Shown: positions 8,801-20,193 of the stretch, one piece after another
Numbering within the stretch: position 1 is the stretch's first letter
Layout of the letters: each line of letters begins with the position of its first letter
Assembly (NCBI RefSeq): GCF_965284335.1
Contig: NZ_OZ260076.1
Length of the DNA: 64,000 nucleotides
Source: Tabrizicola_A sp965284335
GTDB taxonomy: Bacteria > Pseudomonadota > Alphaproteobacteria > Rhodobacterales > Rhodobacteraceae
Direction: 5' to 3' (one strand)
The notes under the pieces: generated by a model
Told to the model about the DNA's origin: nothing
Database searches by the model: none
Seen by the model: the letters and a program-made list of their open reading frames with translations, nothing else
Program-made: the position numbers and the translations under genes

Positions 8801-10019
8801 CGAACGTCTGGCGCGTGACCGCGACGACGAATTGGCAATCCTTGAGCGTAACATCTACTCGCGTCTCAAGGCACTGGTCATGGGCAAGACGGCCGTGAAA
8901 GGCCCGAAAGGCATCAAGGCAGGCTCGACCATCGACGAAGAACTTCTGGGCACGCTGTCGCGCGGCCAGTGGTGGCAGTTGGCCCTTGGCGAAGAAGCCG
9001 AGGCCAAAGAGGTCGAAGCCCTGCACGATCAGTATGAGGCGCAAAAGCGCGCCTTGGACAACCGCTTCGACGACAAGGTCGAAAAGGTCCGCCGCGGCGA
9101 CGATTTGCCTCCGGGCGTGATGAAGATGGTTAAGGTCTTCGTCGCGGTGAAGCGCAAGCTGCAGCCGGGCGACAAGATGGCCGGCCGTCACGGCAACAAG
9201 GGTGTTATCTCCAAGGTCGTCCCGGCCGAGGATATGCCCTTCCTTGCCGATGGCACCCCGGTTGACCTCGTGCTGAACCCCTTGGGCGTGCCGTCGCGTA
9301 TGAACGTCGGGCAGATCTTGGAAACCCACATGGGCTGGGCAGCACGCGGCCTTGGCCTCAAGATCGACGAGGCTCTGAAAGAGTATCGTCGTTCGGGTGA
9401 CTTGACCCCGGTGCGTGAGGCGATGCGTCTGGCTTACGGTGACGAAACCTATGACGAGGCGCTGGCCGATCGTGACGAGGCCGAGTTCCTTGAGCTTGCG
9501 GGCAATGTCACCCGTGGCGTGCCGATTGCCACCCCGGTCTTTGACGGGGCGAAAGAGGCGGACGTCAACGACGCGCTGCGTCGCGCGGGCTTTGACACTT
9601 CGGGTCAGTCCGAAGTGTTCGACGGCCGCACCGGCGAGAAGTTCCAGCGCAAGGTGACGGTGGGCGTGAAATACATGCTCAAACTGCACCACCTGGTGGA
9701 CGACAAGCTGCACGCCCGCTCGACCGGGCCTTACTCGCTGGTCACCCAGCAGCCCTTGGGCGGTAAGGCACAGTTCGGTGGTCAGCGTCTGGGGGAAATG
9801 GAGGTCTGGGCTTTGGAAGCTTACGGCGCCGCCTATACCTTGCAGGAAATGCTGACTGTGAAGTCGGACGACGTGGCAGGCCGGACCAAGGTTTACGAAA
9901 GCATCGTCAAGGGCGAGGACAATTTCGAAGCCGGGGTTCCGGAATCGTTCAACGTCCTTGTCAAGGAAGTGCGTGGCCTCGGCCTTAACATGGAACTCCT
10001 GGATGCGGAGGAAGAGTGA
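5886..10019 (+). CDS. rpoB: DNA-directed RNA polymerase subunit beta
   Basis: A 1377-residue beta subunit, full length. The ATG at 5886 (MAQAYVGQKRIRRYFGKI) matches the alphaproteobacterial N-terminus; an upstream start at 5853 would add eleven unconserved residues. The rifampicin-binding segment around residues 527-555 reads GSSQLSQFMDQTNPLSE then THKRRLSALGPGG, with the usual Q, D, H and S contact residues of susceptible enzymes and one N-to-T change in DQTNPL. GDKMAGRHGNKGV near residue 1097 lies by the active centre. It shares the transcript with rpoC. Confidence 0.98.
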   Translation: MAQAYVGQKRIRRYFGKIREVLDMPNLIEVQKSSYDLFLRSGDSPKPLDGEGIQGTFQSVFPIKDFNETAVLEFVKYELEKPKYDVDECQQRDMTYAAPLKVTLRLIVFDVDESTGARSVKDIKEQDVYMGDMPLMTSNGTFIVNGTERVVVSQMHRSPGVFFDHDKGKTHSSGKLLFACRIIPYRGSWLDFEFDAKDIVFARIDRRRKLPVTTLLYALGMDQEGIMDAYYETISFKYVKNKGWVTKFFPNRVSGTRPSYDLVDAATGEIILKAGEKATPRMVKKWKDEGAVTELLVPFDHILGRYIAKDIINEETGEIWAEAGDELTMDYDRDGEPKGGTVKLLLDQGITEIPVLDIDNVNVGPYIRNTMAADKNMGRDTALMDIYRVMRPGEPPTVEAASQLFDTLFFDSERYDLSAVGRVKMNMRLDLGKPDTQRTLDRDDIVACIKALTELRDGKGEIDDIDHLGNRRVRSVGELMENQYRVGLLRMERAIKERMSSVEIDTIMPQDLINAKPAAAAVREFFGSSQLSQFMDQTNPLSEVTHKRRLSALGPGGLTRERAGFEVRDVHPTHYGRMCPIETPEGQNIGLINSLATFARVNKYGFIETPYRKVIDGKVTDDVVYMSATEEMRHTVAQANAAQDGEGRFQDDLISSRKAGEFMLNPPDAIDLIDVSPKQLVSVAASLIPFLENDDANRALMGSNMQRQAVPLLQADAPFVGTGIEAVVARDSGAAIMARRAGVIDQVDASRIVVRATEMLEPGEPGVDIYRLRKFKRSNQSSCINQRPLVKVGDVVKRGEVVADGPCTDFGELALGRNVIVAFMPWNGYNYEDSILISERILKDDVFTSIHIEEYEVAARDTKLGPEEITRDIPNVGEEALRNLDEAGIVYIGAEVQPGDILVGKITPKGESPMTPEEKLLRAIFGEKASDVRDTSLRLPPGAYGTIVEVRVFNRHGVDKDERALQIEREEVERLARDRDDELAILERNIYSRLKALVMGKTAVKGPKGIKAGSTIDEELLGTLSRGQWWQLALGEEAEAKEVEALHDQYEAQKRALDNRFDDKVEKVRRGDDLPPGVMKMVKVFVAVKRKLQPGDKMAGRHGNKGVISKVVPAEDMPFLADGTPVDLVLNPLGVPSRMNVGQILETHMGWAARGLGLKIDEALKEYRRSGDLTPVREAMRLAYGDETYDEALADRDEAEFLELAGNVTRGVPIATPVFDGAKEADVNDALRRAGFDTSGQSEVFDGRTGEKFQRKVTVGVKYMLKLHHLVDDKLHARSTGPYSLVTQQPLGGKAQFGGQRLGEMEVWALEAYGAAYTLQEMLTVKSDDVAGRTKVYESIVKGEDNFEAGVPESFNVLVKEVRGLGLNMELLDAEEE

Positions 10020-10026
10020 TGCGGTA

Positions 10027-10076
10027 GGTGCGCTCTAAAGGCGCACCCTACGTAGGGTGCGCATTCATTGCGCACC
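10027..10076. repeat. CCCTAC/GTAGGG double-hairpin repeat
   Basis: Two adjacent hairpins each have arms GGTGCGC/GCGCACC and seven-base loops (10027-10047 and 10056-10076). The inner halves, GCGCACCCTAC and GTAGGGTGCGC (10041-10062), form one perfect 22-bp palindrome. A related element lies at 18773-18808. It sits in the rpoB-rpoC spacer. Confidence 0.7.
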
Positions 10077-10122
10077 TTCCCGCCAAACCCTTCCCCCGCC
10101 GCCTTCATTCTTAGGATAAAAA

Positions 10123-14364
<4,242 letters not shown>

Positions 14365-14381
14365 AGATCGGCTGACATGTC

Positions 14382-14416
14382 AAAAGGCCCCTCAGGAAAC
14401 CGGGGGGCCTTTTGCA
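14382..14416 (+). terminator. Terminator after rpoC
   Basis: Arms AAAAGGCCCC and GGGGCCTTTT (14382-14391, 14404-14413) around a twelve-base loop, 18 bases after the rpoC stop. The stem itself ends in TTTT on the downstream arm. Confidence 0.8.
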
Positions 14417-14421
14417 TTGCG

Positions 14422-14448
14422 CTCGTCGAGCACTCCGTGCACTCCTCG
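14422..14448. repeat. Structured intergenic repeat, copy 3 (partial)
   Basis: CTCGTCGAG, then a hairpin CAC-TCC-GTG, then CACTCCTCG. The flanking boxes match copies at 1-73 and 20121-20193, but the stem bases differ in both arms together. The second hairpin of the other copies is diverged here. It lies between the rpoC terminator and the EamA gene. Confidence 0.6.
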
Positions 14449-14514
14449 CGGCACGGACAGGCCGACGCGTGCACGCAGTGCTCAAGGAGGCCAAGGGAGC
14501 GAGGGGCAAGGCCA

Positions 14515-15462
14515 ATGGTCATTTCAGACAATCTGCGCGGTGTGGCCTATATGTGCCTGTCGATGCTGGCCTTTACCGTCAACGACAGCTTTATGAAGGC
14601 GGTGACCGCCGAAGTGCCCTTGTTCCAGACGGTCTTCTTGCGCGGGCTGATCGCGATTGCGGGGCTTGCGGTGATGGGCAGCTTGACGGGCGCCTTTCGC
14701 CAAAGGCTGCAAGGCGCGGATTGGCGGCTGATCACCCTGCGTTCAGTGGCGGAAATCTTTGCCACCATCACCTTTTTGACAGCACTTTTGCACATGCCCT
14801 TGGCCAATCTCTCGGCCATCATGCAAGCGCTGCCTTTGGCCGTGACGCTTGCCGCAGCATTGGTCTTTGGCGACCGCATCGGCTGGCGTCGGCTTTTGGC
14901 GATTTTGGCAGGGTTCGTGGGGGTGATGATCATCATCCGCCCCGGAACCGAGGCTTTTGACATCTGGTCGTTGATGGGCGTGGCTTCGGTTCTGTGCGTC
15001 GTGGTGCGGGACCTTGCGGTGCGGCGGATGGGCAGCCATGTGCCGTCGATCATCGTGGCCTTGGGGGCGGCGGTGATGGTGGCGGTGATGGGGCTTGGCT
15101 TGTCCTTGGTGCCCACCGCCGGAATGGGCACGAATTTCGACGGGCTGACCGGCTGGATTGCCCTTGACCCGCTGCAATTGGCCCAGATCGGCGGGGCAGG
15201 GGCCTTTCTGATCGTGGGCTATCTCTGCGCCGTCACGGCCATGCGCTGGGGCGATATCGGCGTTGTCGCGCCCTTCCGCTATACTTCGCTTTTATGGGCG
15301 ATTTTGCTGGGCTTTGCCGCCTTTGGCGAGCTGCCCGATGGCTGGACGCTGGTGGGCTCTGCCATCGTGGTGGCCTCGGGCATCTACACCCTTCTGCGCG
15401 AGCGCAGACTGCGCCGCGCCGCCGCAGCGGCAGCCCGTGCCAGCGCCCGTGCCAGCGGTTGA
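14515..15462 (+). CDS. EamA/DMT-family transporter
   Basis: A 315-residue membrane protein with about ten hydrophobic segments in two internally similar halves, as in the EamA (drug/metabolite transporter) family. A conserved RGLIAIAGLAVM-type end of helix 2 and PFRYTSLLWAILLG in the second half support the call. The ATG at 14515 follows an AGGGG site; longer starts would read through the repeat at 14422. It lies alone between rpoC and rpsL. Substrate unknown; EamA members commonly export metabolites or amino acids. Confidence 0.8.
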   Translation: MVISDNLRGVAYMCLSMLAFTVNDSFMKAVTAEVPLFQTVFLRGLIAIAGLAVMGSLTGAFRQRLQGADWRLITLRSVAEIFATITFLTALLHMPLANLSAIMQALPLAVTLAAALVFGDRIGWRRLLAILAGFVGVMIIIRPGTEAFDIWSLMGVASVLCVVVRDLAVRRMGSHVPSIIVALGAAVMVAVMGLGLSLVPTAGMGTNFDGLTGWIALDPLQLAQIGGAGAFLIVGYLCAVTAMRWGDIGVVAPFRYTSLLWAILLGFAAFGELPDGWTLVGSAIVVASGIYTLLRERRLRRAAAAAARASARASG

Positions 15463-15729
15463 CATCCCACACGACTCCCCGTATCAGCCGCCCATCCCTC
15501 CTGCCCAGATTCTGTGGCGGGTGGGCTCTGATTGCTTGATGTGGCCATGATCCGGGCTTCGGCCTCGATCCTCTGAGAATCTCCGCATCGTCCCTGACAA
15601 GGGATAAATGCGGGTTTTGGTGATGTGCGATAGGCGCAGATCACCCGTCGAGAAGCAGCGCCCCAAGGTTTGGGGCGAGTATTGACACCGCCCCCCGGAT
15701 GAGCCGGACGGGCAACACGAGGAAGTTTG

Positions 15730-16101
15730 ATGCCGACAATCCAACAGCTTATCCGGAAGCCCCGGGAAGCCATCGTGCGGAAGTCCAAGTCGCAGCACCT
15801 GGAATCCTGCCCGCAAAAGCGTGGGGTTTGCACCCGCGTTTACACCACCACCCCGAAAAAGCCGAACTCCGCTATGCGGAAAGTGGCCAAGGTCCGTCTG
15901 ACCAATGGCTTCGAGGTGATTTCGTATATCCCCGGTGAAAAGCACAACCTGCAAGAGCACTCGGTTGTTCTGATCCGTGGCGGCCGTGTGAAAGACCTTC
16001 CCGGCGTCCGTTACCACATCCTTCGCGGCGTTTTGGATACCCAAGGCGTCAAAGAACGTCGTCAGCGTCGTTCGAAGTATGGCGCTAAGCGTCCGAAGTG
16101 A
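15730..16101 (+). CDS. rpsL: 30S ribosomal protein S12
   Basis: A 123-residue S12, a decoding-centre protein. The TTPKKPNSAMRKVAKVRLTN and RGGRVKDLPGVRYH segments are present, with lysines at both positions where streptomycin-resistance substitutions usually arise, so the sequence looks wild type. The start is ATG at 15730, after a GAGGAAG site. A 267-bp spacer after the EamA gene probably holds the promoter of the str operon (rpsL-rpsG-fusA-tuf). Confidence 0.97.
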   Translation: MPTIQQLIRKPREAIVRKSKSQHLESCPQKRGVCTRVYTTTPKKPNSAMRKVAKVRLTNGFEVISYIPGEKHNLQEHSVVLIRGGRVKDLPGVRYHILRGVLDTQGVKERRQRRSKYGAKRPK

Positions 16102-16112
16102 GGAGATAACAG

Positions 16113-16583
16113 ATGTCACGTCGTCACGCCGCTGAAAAGCGCGATATTCTGCCTGACGCCAAGTATGGCGATAAGGTTCTGACCAAGTTCATGAACAACC
16201 TGATGCTGGATGGCAAAAAGTCCGTCGCAGAATCGATCGTTTATGGCGCCCTTGAGCGTGTTCAGTCCAAGCTGAAGCGCGCACCCATCGAAGCGTTCCA
16301 CGAAGCGCTTGAAAATGTGAAACCTTCCGTCGAAGTGCGTTCGCGCCGCGTCGGTGGTGCCACCTATCAGGTTCCGGTCGAAGTCCGCACCGAGCGCCGC
16401 GAAGCCCTTGCGATCCGTTGGTTGATCACCGCCGCCCGCAAGCGCAATGAAAACACCATGGAAGAGCGTCTGGCTGCCGAGTTGTCGGATGCCGTCAACA
16501 ACCGTGGCACCGCCGTCAAAAAGCGGGAAGACACCCATAAGATGGCGGATGCGAACAAAGCATTCAGCCACTATCGTTGGTAA
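16113..16583 (+). CDS. rpsG: 30S ribosomal protein S7
   Basis: A 156-residue S7, normal bacterial length. It starts MSRRHAAEKRDILPDAKYGD and contains the GGATYQVPVEVRTERREALAIRWL helix-turn region that binds the 3' major domain of 16S rRNA. It follows rpsL by 11 bases with an AGGAGA site and precedes fusA by 9 bases, so the three are one transcript. Confidence 0.97.
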   Translation: MSRRHAAEKRDILPDAKYGDKVLTKFMNNLMLDGKKSVAESIVYGALERVQSKLKRAPIEAFHEALENVKPSVEVRSRRVGGATYQVPVEVRTERREALAIRWLITAARKRNENTMEERLAAELSDAVNNRGTAVKKREDTHKMADANKAFSHYRW

Positions 16584-16592
16584 GGGGTCATC

Positions 16593-18719
16593 ATGGCACG
16601 CGACTATCCGCTTGAGCGTTATCGCAATTTCGGGATCATTGCCCATATCGACGCGGGCAAGACCACGACTTCGGAACGCATCCTTTACTACACCGGCAAG
16701 TCCCACAAGATCGGCGAAGTCCATGACGGCGCCGCCACGATGGACTGGATGGAGCAAGAGCAAGAGCGCGGCATCACGATCACCTCGGCTGCCACGACCA
16801 CCTTCTGGACCCGCCAGATTGATCCGGGCACTGATACCTCGGACAAGTCGAAGAAGTTCCGCTTCAACATCATCGACACCCCCGGCCACGTTGACTTCAC
16901 CATCGAAGTCGAACGTTCGCTGGCCGTGCTTGACGGTGCCGTGGTTCTTCTGGACGGCAACGCAGGTGTGGAACCGCAAACCGAAACCGTGTGGCGTCAG
17001 GCTGACCGCTACAAGGTTCCGCGGATCGTGTTCGTCAACAAGATGGACAAGACCGGCGCGGATTTCATGAAATGCGTCAAGATGATCAAGGACCGCACCG
17101 GCGCCAACGCCATGCCGATCGTTCTTCCGATCGGGGCCGAGGACAAGCTGGAAGGCATCATCGACCTCGTGACCATGGAAGAATGGGTCTATGAGGGCGA
17201 AGACCTGGGTGCATCCTGGAAGCGCCAGCCGATCCGCGAAAGCCTGAAGGCCGAAGCTGACGAATGGCGCATGAACCTGATCGAGACCGCTGTCGGTCAG
17301 GACGATGCGGCAATGGAAGCCTATCTTGAGGGCAATGAGCCTGACGCAGACACCCTGCGCGCGCTGATCCGCAAGGGCACGCTGGCCATTGACTTCGTTC
17401 CCGTCATGGCAGGCTCGTCGTTCAAGAACAAGGGTGTGCAGCCGCTGTTGAACGCGGTGGTTGACTATCTGCCGTCGCCGCTCGACGTGCCGCCCTACAT
17501 GGGCTTTGAGCCGGGCGACGAGACGGAAACCCGCAACATCGCCCGCTCGGCCGATGATGCGCAGCCCTTCTCGGCGCTGGCGTTCAAGATCATGAACGAC
17601 CCCTTCGTTGGCTCCTTGACCTTTACCCGCATCTATTCGGGCAAACTGGCCAAGGGCGATGCGATGATGAACGCGACCAAGCAGCGCAAAGAGCGCGTTG
17701 GCCGCATGATGATGATGCACGCCATCGAGCGTGAGGAAATCACCGAAGCCTTCGCAGGCGACATCATCGCTTTGGGCGGTCTGAAAGAGACCACCACCGG
17801 CGACACCCTGTGTGATCCGAACGCGCCCGTCGTTCTCGAAACCATGACCTTCCCGGTCCCGGTTATCGAAATCGCCGTGGAGCCGAAAACCAAGGCCGAC
17901 CAAGAAAAGATGGGCATCGCTTTGGCCCGTCTGGCTGCCGAAGACCCGTCCTTCCGCGTGGAAACTGACCTGGAATCAGGCCAGACCATCATGAAGGGCA
18001 TGGGAGAACTTCACCTCGACATCCTCGTTGACCGTATGCGTCGCGAATTCAAGGTCGAGGCGAACATCGGTGCGCCGCAGGTGGCTTATCGCGAAACGAT
18101 CTCGCGCGAGCATGAAATCGACTACACGCACAAGAAGCAGACCGGTGGCACCGGCCAGTTCGCGCGCGTCAAGTTGGTCATCACGCCGACCGAACCGGGC
18201 GAAGGCTATTCGTTCGAGTCGAAGATCGTGGGCGGTGCGGTTCCCAAGGAATACATCCCCGGCGTCGAAAAAGGCATCAAGTCCGTTATGGACTCGGGCC
18301 CCTTGGCAGGCTTCCCTGTGATCGACTTCAAGGTCGCGCTGATCGACGGTGCGTTCCATGACGTTGACTCCTCGGTTCTGGCTTTTGAAATCGCCTCGCG
18401 CGCAGCCATGCGTGAAGGGCTGAAGAAAGCCGGCGCGAAGCTCTTGGAACCGATCATGAAAGTCGAAGTCGTCACCCCGGAAGAATATACCGGCGGCGTC
18501 ATCGGCGACCTGACCTCGCGTCGGGGCATGATCAACGGCCAGGACAGCCGCGGCAACGCGAACGTCATCGCCGCGATGGTGCCTTTGGCCAATATGTTCG
18601 GCTACATCAACCAGCTGCGCTCGATGACCTCGGGCCGTGCTGTGTTCTCGATGGAGTTTGACCATTACGACGCAGTTCCGGAAAACCTGAGCCAGGAAAT
18701 CCAGAAGAAATACGCATAA
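16593..18719 (+). CDS. fusA: Elongation factor G
   Basis: A 708-residue EF-G, which drives ribosomal translocation. The G1 motif AHIDAGKTTTSERIL is near residue 17, G3 DTPGHVDFTIEVERS near residue 94, and G4 NKMDKTGADF near residue 148. Domains II-V follow at the normal length, including TGGVIGDLTSRRG of domain V. It is third in the str operon, and a hairpin-rich 117-bp spacer separates it from tuf. Confidence 0.98.
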   Translation: MARDYPLERYRNFGIIAHIDAGKTTTSERILYYTGKSHKIGEVHDGAATMDWMEQEQERGITITSAATTTFWTRQIDPGTDTSDKSKKFRFNIIDTPGHVDFTIEVERSLAVLDGAVVLLDGNAGVEPQTETVWRQADRYKVPRIVFVNKMDKTGADFMKCVKMIKDRTGANAMPIVLPIGAEDKLEGIIDLVTMEEWVYEGEDLGASWKRQPIRESLKAEADEWRMNLIETAVGQDDAAMEAYLEGNEPDADTLRALIRKGTLAIDFVPVMAGSSFKNKGVQPLLNAVVDYLPSPLDVPPYMGFEPGDETETRNIARSADDAQPFSALAFKIMNDPFVGSLTFTRIYSGKLAKGDAMMNATKQRKERVGRMMMMHAIEREEITEAFAGDIIALGGLKETTTGDTLCDPNAPVVLETMTFPVPVIEIAVEPKTKADQEKMGIALARLAAEDPSFRVETDLESGQTIMKGMGELHLDILVDRMRREFKVEANIGAPQVAYRETISREHEIDYTHKKQTGGTGQFARVKLVITPTEPGEGYSFESKIVGGAVPKEYIPGVEKGIKSVMDSGPLAGFPVIDFKVALIDGAFHDVDSSVLAFEIASRAAMREGLKKAGAKLLEPIMKVEVVTPEEYTGGVIGDLTSRRGMINGQDSRGNANVIAAMVPLANMFGYINQLRSMTSGRAVFSMEFDHYDAVPENLSQEIQKKYA

Positions 18720-18734
18720 CCGGTGCGGCGGGGG

Positions 18735-18763
18735 GGCTTGAATTTTCCTTGAAAATTCAAGCC
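18735..18763. repeat. Inverted repeat with GAATTTTC/GAAAATTC core
   Basis: Thirteen-base perfect arms GGCTTGAATTTTC and GAAAATTCAAGCC separated by CTT, 16 bases after the fusA stop. The same core with a different three-base spacer occurs at 27919-27939 after rplP. There is no T-run, so it is not a classical terminator. Confidence 0.7.
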
Positions 18764-18772
18764 TGAACCCCG

Positions 18773-18808
18773 CCCTACCATCCCCGTAGGGTGGGGTTTT
18801 ACCCCACC
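18773..18808. repeat. CCCTAC/GTAGGG double-hairpin repeat, second copy
   Basis: CCCTAC (18773-18778) pairs with GTAGGG (18786-18791), and the overlapping GGTGGGG (18790-18796) pairs with CCCCACC (18802-18808). The arrangement is like that at 10027-10076, but the stem bases differ. It lies 28 bases before the tuf start codon. Confidence 0.6.
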
Positions 18809-18836
18809 GCATCCAACCGAATAAGGAGTTGCCCTC

Positions 18837-20012
18837 ATGGCAAAGGCAAAGTTTGAACGGACGAAACCGCACGTTAACATTGGCACGATTGGCCACGTTG
18901 ACCATGGCAAGACGACGCTGACGGCAGCGATCACCAAGTATTTTGGTGAATTCCGCGCCTATGACCAGATTGACGGTGCGCCGGAAGAGCGTGCACGCGG
19001 GATCACGATTTCGACCGCGCACGTGGAATATGAGACGGAGAACCGTCACTATGCACACGTCGACTGCCCCGGCCACGCTGACTATGTGAAGAACATGATC
19101 ACGGGTGCGGCACAGATGGACGGCGCGATTCTGGTTTGCGCGGCCTCGGACGGCCCGATGCCGCAGACGCGCGAGCACATCCTGCTTGGCCGCCAGGTGG
19201 GTATTCCCTACATGGTGTGCTACATGAACAAGGTTGACCTTGTGGATGACGCCGAACTGATCGAACTGGTGGAAATGGAACTGCGCGAGCTGTTCTCGTC
19301 CTACGAATACCCCGGCGACGACATTCCGATCATCAAGGGCTCGGCCCACCAGGCGATGATTGGCGAGCGTAAGGACATCGGTGAAGATTCGATCCGCGCG
19401 CTGATGGCGGCTGTTGACAGCTACATCCCGACCCCGGCCCGCGCGGTTGACCAGCCCTTCCTGATGCCGATCGAAGACGTGTTCTCGATCTCGGGCCGCG
19501 GCACGGTTGTGACCGGTCGTGTGGAGCGTGGCGTGATCAACGTCGGCGACGAAGTTGAGATCGTGGGCATCCGCGAGACCAAGAAGTCGGTCTGCACCGG
19601 TGTGGAAATGTTCCGCAAGCTGTTGGATCGTGGTGAAGCTGGCGACAACGTCGGCGTTCTGTTGCGCGGTATCGACCGTGAAGGCGTGGAACGTGGTCAG
19701 GTGCTGTGCAAGCCGAAGTCGGTGAACCCGCACACCAAGTTCGAAGCCGAGGCCTATATCCTGACCAAGGAAGAAGGCGGCCGTCACACGCCGTTCTTCG
19801 CGAACTACCGCCCGCAGTTCTACTTCCGCACCACGGACGTGACCGGGACGGTTGAGCTTCCGGCTGGCACCGAGATGGTGATGCCGGGCGACAACCTGAA
19901 GTTCAACGTGACGCTGATCGCCCCGATCGCGATGGAAGAGAAGCTGCGCTTCGCCATCCGCGAAGGCGGCCGCACCGTCGGCGCGGGCGTCGTGTCGAAG
20001 ATCATCGAGTGA
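18837..20012 (+). CDS. tuf: Elongation factor Tu
   Basis: A 391-residue EF-Tu, which carries aminoacyl-tRNA to the ribosome. G1 GHVDHGKTTLTAAIT is near residue 19, the switch II region DCPGHADYVKNM near residue 77 and G4 NKVDLVDD near residue 132. Domains II and III are complete, ending VGAGVVSKIIE. An AATAAGGAG site precedes the ATG. Only one tuf is in the window; many proteobacteria carry two. Its last codons are repeated downstream at 20041-20059. Confidence 0.98.
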   Translation: MAKAKFERTKPHVNIGTIGHVDHGKTTLTAAITKYFGEFRAYDQIDGAPEERARGITISTAHVEYETENRHYAHVDCPGHADYVKNMITGAAQMDGAILVCAASDGPMPQTREHILLGRQVGIPYMVCYMNKVDLVDDAELIELVEMELRELFSSYEYPGDDIPIIKGSAHQAMIGERKDIGEDSIRALMAAVDSYIPTPARAVDQPFLMPIEDVFSISGRGTVVTGRVERGVINVGDEVEIVGIRETKKSVCTGVEMFRKLLDRGEAGDNVGVLLRGIDREGVERGQVLCKPKSVNPHTKFEAEAYILTKEEGGRHTPFFANYRPQFYFRTTDVTGTVELPAGTEMVMPGDNLKFNVTLIAPIAMEEKLRFAIREGGRTVGAGVVSKIIE

Positions 20013-20040
20013 TGATCCCGAGACGCGCCAGCTAAGGGCT

Positions 20041-20059
20041 TGTCGAAGATCATCGAATA
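20041..20059 (+). repeat. Duplicated 3' end of tuf
   Basis: TGTCGAAGATCATCGA at 20041-20056 is identical to 19993-20008 in the tuf C-terminus (SKIIE), and both are followed closely by a stop codon (TGA in tuf, TAA here). The offset is 48 bases, exactly in frame. It looks like a remnant of a second tuf end left by recombination. Confidence 0.75.
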
Positions 20060-20081
20060 ATCTGCCGCAAGGCCGATAAGG

Positions 20082-20108
20082 AAAAGGCCGCCCCCGGGCG
20101 GCCTTTTT
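20082..20108 (+). terminator. Terminator after tuf
   Basis: Stem GGCCGCC/GGCGGCC (20086-20092, 20097-20103), extended by AAAA/TTTT, followed by a T-run. It ends the str operon, so rpsJ needs its own promoter. Confidence 0.88.
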
Positions 20109-20120
20109 CCATATCCGCCC

Positions 20121-20193
20121 CCCAAACTCGTCGAGCGCGTCCCGCGCACTCCTCGTCACCCCCGACGAGGCCACGAAGGGCCCGAGGGGGGAA
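20121..20193. repeat. Structured intergenic repeat, copy 2
   Basis: Nearly identical to 1-73. The hairpin between boxes CTCGTCGAG and CACTCCTCG has arms GCGCG/CGCGC (loop TCC), whereas copy 1 has GCCC/GGGC, so both arms changed together. The second hairpin CCTCGTC-ACCCCC-GACGAGG is identical. The 3' end of the photolyase gene runs into this copy and takes its stop codon from it. Confidence 0.78.

Noticed and set aside
6918..9713. 931-residue open frame opposite rpoB
   Set aside because: It runs entirely antisense to a certain gene; its composition (rich in His, Val, Gln, Arg) is the mirror of high-GC codon use, and no domain is visible.
16116..20174. Long open frames opposite rpsG, fusA and tuf
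   Set aside because: Antisense shadows of certain translation genes.
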